Of a DNA stretch of 9,118 nt, positions 1 to 5,820 are shown piece after piece. The translations under genes were made by a program, and so were the position numbers. Location of the stretch: contig CAYOOT010000092.1 in NCBI GenBank assembly GCA_964405665.1, positions 1 to 9,118 of the forward strand, written 5' to 3'. Position 1 is the first letter of the stretch; the number at the start of each line of letters is the position of its first letter. The notes beneath the pieces are model-generated. The model made no database searches. It had not been told where the DNA came from and saw nothing but the letters and a program-made list of their open reading frames with translations. The stretch is from CAYOOT01 sp964405665 (GTDB lineage Bacteria > Bdellovibrionota_C > UBA2361 > SZUA-149 > CAZDWZ01).

Positions 1-225
1 AAAGCTAGCTGACCAGACGTGGATATGAATATTACTTACAGTACCAGTCCAAGTTTTTGGTGAAATTGTCAGGGCGGCTATAATTTCTGCAATCCATTGA
101 AAGATCATCAGACAGGCAAAAAGTTGATCAGTTCTTTTATGTGTTATGGCCTGACTGGCTTGAAAATAAATTTCAGTTTTTTTAATAATTTCACTTTGCT
201 GTGATTTGTAAAATTCTGATATCAT
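1..225 (-). CDS. Sensor histidine kinase, N-terminal fragment (cut by window edge)
   Basis: This is an open frame of 75 codons that runs off the left edge of the window. It starts with about 30 polar residues, followed by RTDQLF and a hydrophobic segment (residues about 35-55), then ISPKTWTG and a histidine-rich HIHVW motif entering what should be the next membrane segment. I recognise this RTDxLF...ISPxTW...HVW pattern from the N-terminus of a family of membrane-bound sensor histidine kinases. The kinase core lies outside the window, so the catalytic call is inference. Translation probably couples to the upstream redB-like gene: the ATG lies 3 bases past that gene's stop codon. An AGGAG sits 13 nt before the ATG but only 7 nt before an in-frame TTG (229-231) that overlaps the stop, so TTG is a real alternative start. 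The likely partners are the two response regulators encoded divergently at 1098-2777. Confidence 0.65.
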   Translation of the reverse strand, partial: MISEFYKSQQSEIIKKTEIYFQASQAITHKRTDQLFACLMIFQWIAEIIAALTISPKTWTGTVSNIHIHVWSASF

Positions 226-227
226 AT

Positions 228-824
228 TCAAAGGTTTTCTCCTGCTTTATTGTTAGGGCGGAAGATCTGACAACCGAAAACGAATGTTTTTTGAAGATCC
301 GGTTTTTCTCCGCTAAGAAGTGCTGTGATTGCATCACGGCCGACATTATCGCCGGAATGTCCCCGGGAAGAAGTAATACCTCCGCTAAAAATTAATTTTC
401 CTTGAGGATCATAGAGCAGAGTTTGTCCAGAAGTTTTGGCTTGGAATAATTTAGCTTTATTTCCATCTTGATCGATAATTGTTTGAACTCCGGGGATTGA
501 TTGTGCAGAATACCAAAGATCAGATTTTACCCAATCTTCGCTTATATTTGATGGGCTGTAAAATAAGACATCGGCACTTACTTTATTCTTAAATTTCCCC
601 ATAATGATCGCCAGTTCTCCCAAACTTGCTCGGGAACAACCGCAATGAGGATGTAGAGAAATAACTAGCCGGCTCATTCCTTGCTCAAGAAAGAGTCCAC
701 TTTCTTTTGGCCAAAATCTTGGAGCTTCTCCAGCTTCGCCCGGTGTCGCTCCGTAACTTAAAAGTTTATAGAATCCTGAGCCTACTAAGACTGCCCATAG
801 TAAAACTGCTGCAAAACATTTCAT
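228..824 (-). CDS. RedB-like thioredoxin-fold protein, membrane-anchored
   Basis: This 198-residue protein has an N-terminal hydrophobic segment (residues 4-23) that acts as a signal peptide or anchor, so the rest should sit in the periplasm. The key motif is HPHCGCSRASLGEL (58-71), with a redox-type CxC at C61 and C63 after a beta strand, in a thioredoxin-like arrangement. Further on are TLLYDPQGKLIFSGGIT (a thioredoxin-like late strand region) and a conserved-looking FVFGCQIF near the C-terminus (third Cys, C185). Proteins with HPHCxCSRASL and a terminal VFGC are usually annotated as RedB; their biochemical role is not established, and I use the name only as a family label. The ATG at 824 has an AAAGGA ribosome site 9 nt upstream. 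The gene is followed directly by a histidine kinase, which suggests that it senses or services the redox state for that kinase. Confidence is high that the gene is real, moderate for the family. Confidence 0.75.
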   Translation of the reverse strand: MKCFAAVLLWAVLVGSGFYKLLSYGATPGEAGEAPRFWPKESGLFLEQGMSRLVISLHPHCGCSRASLGELAIIMGKFKNKVSADVLFYSPSNISEDWVKSDLWYSAQSIPGVQTIIDQDGNKAKLFQAKTSGQTLLYDPQGKLIFSGGITSSRGHSGDNVGRDAITALLSGEKPDLQKTFVFGCQIFRPNNKAGENL

Positions 825-1097
825 CTTTATAAATCCTTTCGAACGAAGGCAAAGTGATGGTGCAGTGTAATATTTATATTTAGTATGTTTATTGCATCAA
901 TAATCGGTTATATTTTTAGAAAGTTAATAAATTGTGGCTGTTGAAAATGAAATTATTTTTTAGGAGAATCCGTTAGAAGCACATATTTAATTAATAAATT
1001 AAGAAAAGTAAGTGGCATACTTTATAAAGATATCAAGATATTAGTCGATATTCCCAACTAGCAGAATAAAATATTATTGCCAGAAAGCAAACAATCA
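825..1097. promoter_or_regulatory. Divergent intergenic region between redB-like gene and response regulators
   Basis: This AT-rich stretch of about 270 bp must carry the promoters for both the minus-strand redB-kinase pair and the plus-strand response-regulator pair. I see no convincing coding frame and no clean sigma-70 pair. The one local pattern is a cluster of three GATAT words between about 1028 and 1052, just before the first regulator, which could be a binding site or chance in AT-rich DNA. Confidence 0.4.
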
Positions 1098-2282
1098 ATG
1101 AGTAAAATTTCCACTGTCAAGATTTTATGTCTTGATGATGAACCTAATATTTTGGAGGCTTTTCAAAGACAGTTAAGGGGACGGTTTAATCTAGATATGG
1201 CCGTTAGCGGAAATCAAGCACTGCAAATGATTGCTGAGCACGGGCCCTATGATATTATTATTTCAGATTTGCGAATGCCCGGAATGGACGGCATTGAGTT
1301 TTTACAGAAAGTAAAAAATATCTTGCCCAATTCAGTAAGGTTGATGCTTACGGGGAATGCCGATCAGGAAAGTGCTGTGCGCGCGGTAAATGAAGGAAAT
1401 ATCTTTAGATTTCTTAATAAACCTTGCTCTCCAAAAGATCTGCTTAAAGCACTAGAGGATGCCGCTATGCAGTATCGTCTGATTACTGCAGAAAAAGATC
1501 TTCTACAGAACACATTAAGCGGAAGCATAAAACTTCTTACAGACATTTTATCTTTTATCGATCCGACATTATTTGGACAATCCATCAAACTTCGGCAATT
1601 AATTCAAAAGATTATTCCTCAATTGGAACTTAACAATTCCTGGGAAATTGAACTTGCGGGAATGCTTTCCAATATCGGTCTTGTGACAGTTCCTTCTGAT
1701 GTAAAAGAAAAATATAGAAAAAAAATTCAACTTTCAACAGAGGAACAAAATCTGATTGAAAAAGTTCCTGCTATTGGACAATCTTTGTTGGCAAATATTC
1801 CCCGTCTTGAAGGGGTTGCAGAGATTGTTCTTCATCAAAATAATCGTTTTGATGGAGCAAGCAGCCCCTCTTCGATAGTCAAAAGAAATGAAATTCCTTT
1901 TGGTTCAAGAATAATCAAGATAGTAAAAGATTTTTTAGAGCTGGAAGCAGAAGGTATTTCTGCTGAACATGCTTTGGAAAAAATGAAATATCGCCAAGGC
2001 TGGTATGATTTAAGTATTCTCAGCAGTTTTAGTAAGCTCTTTCTTAAAGAGGAAAATTCTTCCTTCAAGCGAATAAAAACCAAAATTTATGAAATAAAAT
2101 CTTCAGAACTTTTTATTGGTCAGACTCTTTTGTCAGATATCAGAACCAAAGAAGGGATTTTAGTGGTTTCAGCGGGATCGATAATCAATGAAACGCTACT
2201 GGAGCTTTTAAATAATTATTCCAAGTTTGTTGGTATTAAAGAGCCGATTAAAGTTGATACTTTAACTCCATTAGAAAAGTAA
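1098..2282 (+). CDS. Response regulator with degenerate HD-GYP output domain
   Basis: This protein of 394 residues has two domains (numbering from the ATG at 1098). The receiver domain (residues 7-125) keeps its whole active site: acidic pair D13/D14, phospho-acceptor D57 in SDLRMPGMDG, T85 and K108 (NKPC). Residues 135-315 have the layout of an HD-GYP domain, a family that often hydrolyses cyclic di-GMP. The catalytic residues are missing: the HD pair is SN at 191-192 (GMLSNIGLVTVP) and the HH motif is LHQNN at 245-249. It is therefore probably a binding or signalling module, not an enzyme. The tail (about 335-394, FIGQTLLSDIRTKEGILV) resembles the C-terminal segment seen in other regulators of this kind. 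A TTG at 1077 would add seven residues; neither start has a strong ribosome site and I prefer the ATG. The gene lies 18 bp before a second receiver gene, likely in one operon. Confidence 0.8.
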   Translation: MSKISTVKILCLDDEPNILEAFQRQLRGRFNLDMAVSGNQALQMIAEHGPYDIIISDLRMPGMDGIEFLQKVKNILPNSVRLMLTGNADQESAVRAVNEGNIFRFLNKPCSPKDLLKALEDAAMQYRLITAEKDLLQNTLSGSIKLLTDILSFIDPTLFGQSIKLRQLIQKIIPQLELNNSWEIELAGMLSNIGLVTVPSDVKEKYRKKIQLSTEEQNLIEKVPAIGQSLLANIPRLEGVAEIVLHQNNRFDGASSPSSIVKRNEIPFGSRIIKIVKDFLELEAEGISAEHALEKMKYRQGWYDLSILSSFSKLFLKEENSSFKRIKTKIYEIKSSELFIGQTLLSDIRTKEGILVVSAGSIINETLLELLNNYSKFVGIKEPIKVDTLTPLEK

Positions 2283-2287
2283 ATTTT

Positions 2288-2293
2288 AGGAGG
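2288..2293 (+). promoter_or_regulatory. Strong ribosome binding site deciding the start of the second regulator
   Basis: An AGGAGG lies 4 nt before the first ATG (2298) and 7 nt before the second ATG (2301). The spacing favours 2301. The first gene of the pair has no comparable site. Confidence 0.6.
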
Positions 2294-2300
2294 GGATATG

Positions 2301-2777
2301 ATGAAACAAAGTGTTTTACTCGTAGATGATGATCGAAATATTATTGATGCATTAAAGAGAATGTTTCATCGAGAACCATACACCATCTATGCTGCGGATT
2401 CAGCACGCACCGCTTTAGATCTGCTTCAAGGAATTTCTGTTGATGTAATTGTAGTTGATGAACAAATGCCCGGAATGTCGGGGACTGAACTTTTACAAAG
2501 AATCCATCAACAGTATCCCGCCCTAGTAGCGATTATGCTTACTGGAAAAGCCAATTTGGACGTTACGTTGCAAGCAATCAACAAAGGAGAGATTTATCGT
2601 TTTTTCACAAAACCCTGTAATGAAATTGAGCTGGCCATTGCCATTCGTGAAGCGCTGAAAAAAGCAGAATCGAATGTTATTGTAGCAAATCACAGTCGTG
2701 GCCTTAATCATGTCAAAGAAGAACTAGACCACGTTGAAAAACGACTAAATTTCCCTAAAGGCGAAAAACGATTTTAA
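2301..2777 (+). CDS. Stand-alone receiver-domain response regulator
   Basis: This is a protein of 158 residues made of one CheY-like receiver domain (residues 3-120) and a charged tail of about 35 residues. The phosphorylation site is complete: acidic cluster D9-D11, acceptor D53 in VVDEQMPGMSG, T81 in MLTGKA and K104 in TKPC. There is no DNA-binding or enzymatic output domain, so it should act by protein-protein contact or as a phosphate relay. The tail (about 125-158) is rich in Lys, Glu and His and may be helical. It follows the HD-GYP-like regulator by 18 bp on the same strand and shares its GxxxR/NxGxIxRFxxKPC-type segment, which suggests that both derive from the same receiver lineage and answer the same kinase. 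The start at 2301 is preferred over the adjacent ATG at 2298 because of ribosome-site spacing. Confidence 0.88.
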   Translation: MKQSVLLVDDDRNIIDALKRMFHREPYTIYAADSARTALDLLQGISVDVIVVDEQMPGMSGTELLQRIHQQYPALVAIMLTGKANLDVTLQAINKGEIYRFFTKPCNEIELAIAIREALKKAESNVIVANHSRGLNHVKEELDHVEKRLNFPKGEKRF

Positions 2778-2791
2778 ATCATCGGACTTTG

Positions 2792-2807
2792 TATAGAAAA
2801 ATCTATA
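2792..2807 (+). terminator. Weak hairpin after the response-regulator pair
   Basis: TATAGA and TCTATA form a six-pair stem around an AAAA loop, 15 bp after the regulator stop codon. The stem is all A/T apart from one G-C pair and no T-run follows, so it is at best a weak terminator. It lies in the 146-bp gap before the oxidoreductase gene, where I see no other convincing signal. Confidence 0.2.
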
Positions 2808-2923
2808 TCTTGTTGTAGTCAGGGTTATAGAATCGGCACGACCGTTTCCTGTCTCAAGATCTTCAAGTTTTAGTTTTAATAAGTAGCTAGTTTTAGTAAG
2901 GTGGTAAATATTTCAAATTACGG

Positions 2924-4531
2924 GTGATGATGATTACTACACTTAAACAAAAAAAAGATATTCAAACTTCAGATATTAATTTTATTTGGAAATTTCAGGT
3001 TGCACCTTTGGCCGATTTTAATGGCCGCGTAACTCCCGAAATGCAACAACTGTTGACAACCATAGAAAATGAATTAGAAGAACAATTAGATCAAGCGCCG
3101 GCAGCTGCTCTGCGTTTTCAAACTATGGTTGCAGAACATGGAGCCAAAACCCGGCGTCGATTAATGATGCCGGAAGGACAAACTCCTTATTGGCTACGAG
3201 ATCCGCATCCTTTTGAAAATTTTCAATCAACAGCTGCTCTGGCTACTGAGGCAGATATTGTGGTGATCGGACTGGGATTAACAGGTGTTTCTGCAGCGTA
3301 TCATTTAATTGATCAGCTCCATCTTGGGAAAAAAATTGTTTGTTTAGATGCGTTTGATCCCGGCACACAATCTTCTGGGAAAAATGGCGGGAACTTTGAA
3401 TTAATACCTGAAAATTTTAAAGATAACTACGAAGGTTTAGTCAGAGAACGCGAAAAATTTATTCAAACCACAGAGCCAGAGTTATCCAACAAAGAAATAA
3501 AAACTAAAGCGCAGAAGGAAGCTAAAGCTATTTTACAGATTGGAGTGATGAATGGGCAATTATTAGTTGATATTGTGGAAAAAGAAGGTATTGCTGCCGA
3601 TTTGTCCCGGGCGGGTTGGCTTAGAGTTGCAGAGTCACTCAGCGAAGAAAAATCTCTCCAAGAAGAAGTTATATTTGCCAATGAACATGCTGTTTCAATG
3701 GAATTTTTAACTCCTGCTCAGATTAAAACTCAGTTTGGTATCAAGAGCCAGTTCGGTGGTAGGCTTGCCCCGGGATTTGGAAACTACCATCCTTTTAAGT
3801 TTATCAATGGTGTTGTGCAAAAACTTATTGCTGAAGGCATTAAAATCTACACGCGCACAAAAGTAAAAAAAATTGACAACTCTCAACTGGATTTGCTTAT
3901 TCAAACAGATAAAGGAAATATCCAAACGAAAAAAGTCATTGTTGCCACTAATGCTTTCACTGCAGAATTATTTCCGGAATTAAAAGGGATAGTTCAACCA
4001 TATGTCAGCCAAATTTTTAATATGGAGCATGTGGCAACTTCCTTAATCAATGAGCGCACCTTAGAATCCATCACTTTTACACGGAAGTTTGGGGATATCT
4101 ATGCCAATATTCCCAAAGGCAGCATTTATCGCGATCAACATGGAACTCCACGAGGAACTGCCCATGTTGGTGGAGGATTAGATCGTCCGATTGAAGATCC
4201 TTATTGTGCTGAACGCTCCCAAGAAATCTTAGATCAAGTTAAGCTTGATGCTGATATTTTATTTCCAACTACAGAGAATCAACCTCCCTCACATGTCTGG
4301 GCCGGCCCGATGGCATTTACCAAGGATCGTTTGCCCTTACTTGGTTATTTAAATTCCAATGACAAGCGGATATTACTGGCAGTTGGATTTAATGGTTATG
4401 GCGGAACCTGGACACTTTGGTCAGGCAGAAAGATTGCTAAAATCGCAGCAGGTAATGAAACACTAGATCCTTTTTTGGAAAGTATCTTTTCAGCATCTCG
4501 GATGACAACAAGCAAACTCTCAATGACATAA
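2924..4531 (+). CDS. FAD-dependent oxidoreductase, DAO superfamily, with N-terminal extension
   Basis: This protein of 535 residues has a Rossmann-type FAD-binding motif at residues 111-130 (DIVVIGLGLTGVSAAYHL) and an acidic residue, D142, at the end of the second strand to bind the ribose. Further DAO features follow: SSGKNGGNFEL (150-160), GWLRVAES (231-238), YHPFKFINGVVQ (288-299), VIVATNAFT (338-346), and the C-terminal GPMAFTKDRLPLLGY (461-475) and GFNGYGGTWTLWSGR (488-502). This is the fold of glycine, D-amino-acid and gamma-glutamylputrescine oxidases, so the substrate is probably an amine or amino acid; I cannot name it. No signal peptide is seen, so it is likely cytoplasmic. About 100 residues precede the usual family start. 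Translation begins at GTG 2924 or at the ATGs at 2927 or 2930; none has a good ribosome site. The last codons (LSMT, stop) lie inside the outer repeat of the neighbouring insertion element, so the C-terminus may have been rewritten. Confidence 0.8.
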   Translation: MMMITTLKQKKDIQTSDINFIWKFQVAPLADFNGRVTPEMQQLLTTIENELEEQLDQAPAAALRFQTMVAEHGAKTRRRLMMPEGQTPYWLRDPHPFENFQSTAALATEADIVVIGLGLTGVSAAYHLIDQLHLGKKIVCLDAFDPGTQSSGKNGGNFELIPENFKDNYEGLVREREKFIQTTEPELSNKEIKTKAQKEAKAILQIGVMNGQLLVDIVEKEGIAADLSRAGWLRVAESLSEEKSLQEEVIFANEHAVSMEFLTPAQIKTQFGIKSQFGGRLAPGFGNYHPFKFINGVVQKLIAEGIKIYTRTKVKKIDNSQLDLLIQTDKGNIQTKKVIVATNAFTAELFPELKGIVQPYVSQIFNMEHVATSLINERTLESITFTRKFGDIYANIPKGSIYRDQHGTPRGTAHVGGGLDRPIEDPYCAERSQEILDQVKLDADILFPTTENQPPSHVWAGPMAFTKDRLPLLGYLNSNDKRILLAVGFNGYGGTWTLWSGRKIAKIAAGNETLDPFLESIFSASRMTTSKLSMT

Positions 4532-4575
4532 AGTTTCAAAAATTAAAAAAAGTGACTATTAGGAAACATCTAAGC
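4518..4575 (+). repeat. Direct repeat copy 1 (58 bp), outer copy of the element's left end
   Basis: This copy begins TCTCAATGACATAAAG and ends CATCTAAGC. It matches copy 2 (4611-4669) except for one single-base indel and two substitutions. Its first bases encode the last residues and the stop codon of the oxidoreductase. It begins with the same TCTCAATGACATAAAG end as the element, so it looks like a solo or duplicated left end. Confidence 0.85.
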
Positions 4576-4610
4576 AGGCTTTGGAGTATTAAAAACTAAC
4601 TAGAAACAAT

Positions 4611-4669
4611 TCTCAATGACATAAAGTATTCAAAAATTAAAAAAAGCGACTATTAGGAAACATGTAAGC
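4611..4669 (+). repeat. Direct repeat copy 2 (59 bp), left end of the insertion element
   Basis: This is the second copy of the same repeat, separated from copy 1 by a 35-bp unrelated spacer (4576-4610). Its first 17 bases are repeated perfectly in inverted orientation at 5802-5818, which marks it as the left terminus of the transposase-bearing element. Confidence 0.85.
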
Positions 4670-4720
4670 CAAAAATGGCGATAATTATTAGTAACGATAA
4701 ACTTAAGGTAGGCTTATATG
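4661..4720 (+). promoter_or_regulatory. Inverted repeat spanning the transposase start codon
   Basis: CATGTAAGCC (4661-4670) pairs with GGCTTATATG (4711-4720) at 9 of 10 positions around a 40-nt loop. The right arm contains the transposase ATG and lies just downstream of its AAGG ribosome site (4705-4708). This could be the structured subterminal end that a Y1 transposase recognises, or an mRNA fold that limits translation. The long loop weakens both readings. Confidence 0.3.
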
Positions 4721-5629
4721 TATGATTTATCTATAGAAAACGAAGAATATATGTGGTTTGTAACCATAAGAACAATAAATGAAAAACTTTGGTTTATAAA
4801 TAACCCAAAGCTAGAATACTATATACTAGCCTTTCTTGCTAAGTATGCTCAAATGTATGAAGTGGAGATATATGCTTTTTGCTTGATGGGAAATCATTAT
4901 CATCTGCTAGTAAAATTTAAAAGAAAAAACAGAGCTGCATTTTTAAAAGCATTAAATTCTATTATTGCTAAATTAGTATGTTGTCATGTCTCTAAGTATC
5001 CAGGAGGCAAACTCTGGGCTAGAAGAGCAAAGGTGCAAGCTGTTCCAATTTCTAATTGTTGTATAGATACCTTTTTATATGCAGCTTTAAATCCAACAAG
5101 TACAGGTTTAGTAGAGGATCCTAAAAATTATCCAGGCTATAATAGCTTTAATGATGCAATTAATAATAAGACGCTCACCTTTAGAATGCTTAATAGGTCT
5201 AAATATTATAGGCGAAAACAATACGACAAAAATGCTAGAAAACAAGATTTTATAGAAACATATTATTTAAATTTCAAAAGACTTCCTGTGTATATGAATA
5301 TATCGCAAGAGAAATATAAAGAAATTCTTCTGCAAAAATACGAAAACAGAAGGAAGGACTTAATTAAAAATCGAGGTAAAAAATTTCCTGTTTTAGAAAA
5401 AATTAAAAATATTTCTGTCGGGTCTAGTCCTTATAAATCGAAAAAAAGTACAAGAGATTCAAAACGACCATTGATTCTAACTAAGTGTATTGAAACTAAG
5501 CAACAATATTTAACTTGGTATTTTGATGTAGTGAGATCTTTTAGAAATGCTGTCAGCAAATTTAAATCGGGAATTATAAATGTAGTCTTCCCAGTTGGAA
5601 CTTATAGACCTATTATTTGTAATATTTAG
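4718..5629 (+). CDS. Y1 (HUH) transposase, REP-associated/IS200-like
   Basis: This protein of 303 residues has a Y1 transposase domain at about residues 10-150. The HUH metal-binding motif is H60-Y61-H62 in FCLMGNHYHLLVKF, and the presumed nucleophile is Y121 in YAALNPTSTGLVEDP, the YxxLNP signature of REP-associated tyrosine transposases. KLWARR (98-103) is also typical. The enzyme would nick and join single-stranded DNA at the element ends. A basic C-terminal region of about 150 residues follows the catalytic domain, which makes the protein about twice the size of a classical IS200 TnpA; its role is unknown to me. The reading frame is intact. Codon use differs from the neighbours, with many ATA and AGA codons and very high AT content, consistent with foreign origin. 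The ATG has AAGG 9 nt upstream. No accessory gene such as tnpB is present. Confidence 0.85.
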   Translation: MYDLSIENEEYMWFVTIRTINEKLWFINNPKLEYYILAFLAKYAQMYEVEIYAFCLMGNHYHLLVKFKRKNRAAFLKALNSIIAKLVCCHVSKYPGGKLWARRAKVQAVPISNCCIDTFLYAALNPTSTGLVEDPKNYPGYNSFNDAINNKTLTFRMLNRSKYYRRKQYDKNARKQDFIETYYLNFKRLPVYMNISQEKYKEILLQKYENRRKDLIKNRGKKFPVLEKIKNISVGSSPYKSKKSTRDSKRPLILTKCIETKQQYLTWYFDVVRSFRNAVSKFKSGIINVVFPVGTYRPIICNI

Positions 5630-5801
5630 TAATATTTAATTTTTTTATTATGTGGTAAGTATTAATTAATTTTATCGGCTTCTTATTGTTATTTTTCTGT
5701 TTTTTTCAATTTACTTTATTCATATTTAAAATATAAAACTTAATATAATAAATTAGCATGTTTTCGTTTTGTATATTTTCTATTTAAATTTTTATATTTT
5801 C
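5630..5801. other. AT-rich non-coding right end of the insertion element
   Basis: This stretch of about 170 bp between the transposase stop and the right inverted repeat is almost entirely A and T with long T-runs. I see no coding frame and no GC-containing hairpin. The T-runs could stop transcription arriving from the transposase gene. Confidence 0.4.
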
Positions 5802-5818
5802 ACTTTATGTCATTGAGA
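5802..5818 (-). repeat. Right terminal inverted repeat of the insertion element
   Basis: ACTTTATGTCATTGAGA is the exact reverse complement of the first 17 bases of repeat copy 2. It ends 2 bp before the stop codon of the L,D-transpeptidase gene on the opposite strand (5821-5823). Confidence 0.85.
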
Positions 5819-5820
5819 TT

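Larger units (their letters stand above)
4611..5818 (+). mobile_element. Insertion element with Y1 (HUH) transposase and 17-bp terminal inverted repeats
   Basis: This segment of 1208 bp is bounded by perfect 17-bp inverted repeats, TCTCAATGACATAAAGT at 4611-4627 and its complement at 5802-5818. It carries one transposase gene (4718-5629), a left non-coding end of 107 bp and a very AT-rich right end of about 190 bp. Identity between the ends stops sharply outside the 17 bp. I see no target-site duplication, as expected for single-strand HUH transposition. The terminal inverted repeats are unexpected, since IS200/IS605 elements usually have subterminal hairpins instead; a REP-associated (RAYT) arrangement with inverted repeats flanking the gene is an alternative reading. 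The insertion lies exactly between the oxidoreductase and the L,D-transpeptidase genes. Confidence 0.65.

Noticed and set aside
201..395. Plus-strand open frame of 64 codons antisense to the redB-like gene
   Set aside because: It lies on the opposite strand of a gene with clear motifs and a ribosome site, and its product shows no recognisable pattern.
885..944. Short frame starting MFIASIIGYIF in the divergent intergenic region
   Set aside because: It has only 19 codons and no ribosome site, in very AT-rich DNA where hydrophobic short frames arise by chance.
1000..1030. Sigma-54 type promoter (GTGGCATACTTTATA) before the first response regulator
   Set aside because: The -24 element is only partly matched and the -12 GC is missing.
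4518..4669. CRISPR-like array from two repeats of 58 bp with a 35-bp spacer
   Set aside because: There are only two copies, no cas genes, and the repeat start is the terminal sequence of the adjacent transposon.
4718..5629. Transposase as a broken pseudogene
   Set aside because: The frame is uninterrupted from a plausible start to the stop, and both the HUH histidines and the tyrosine motif are kept.
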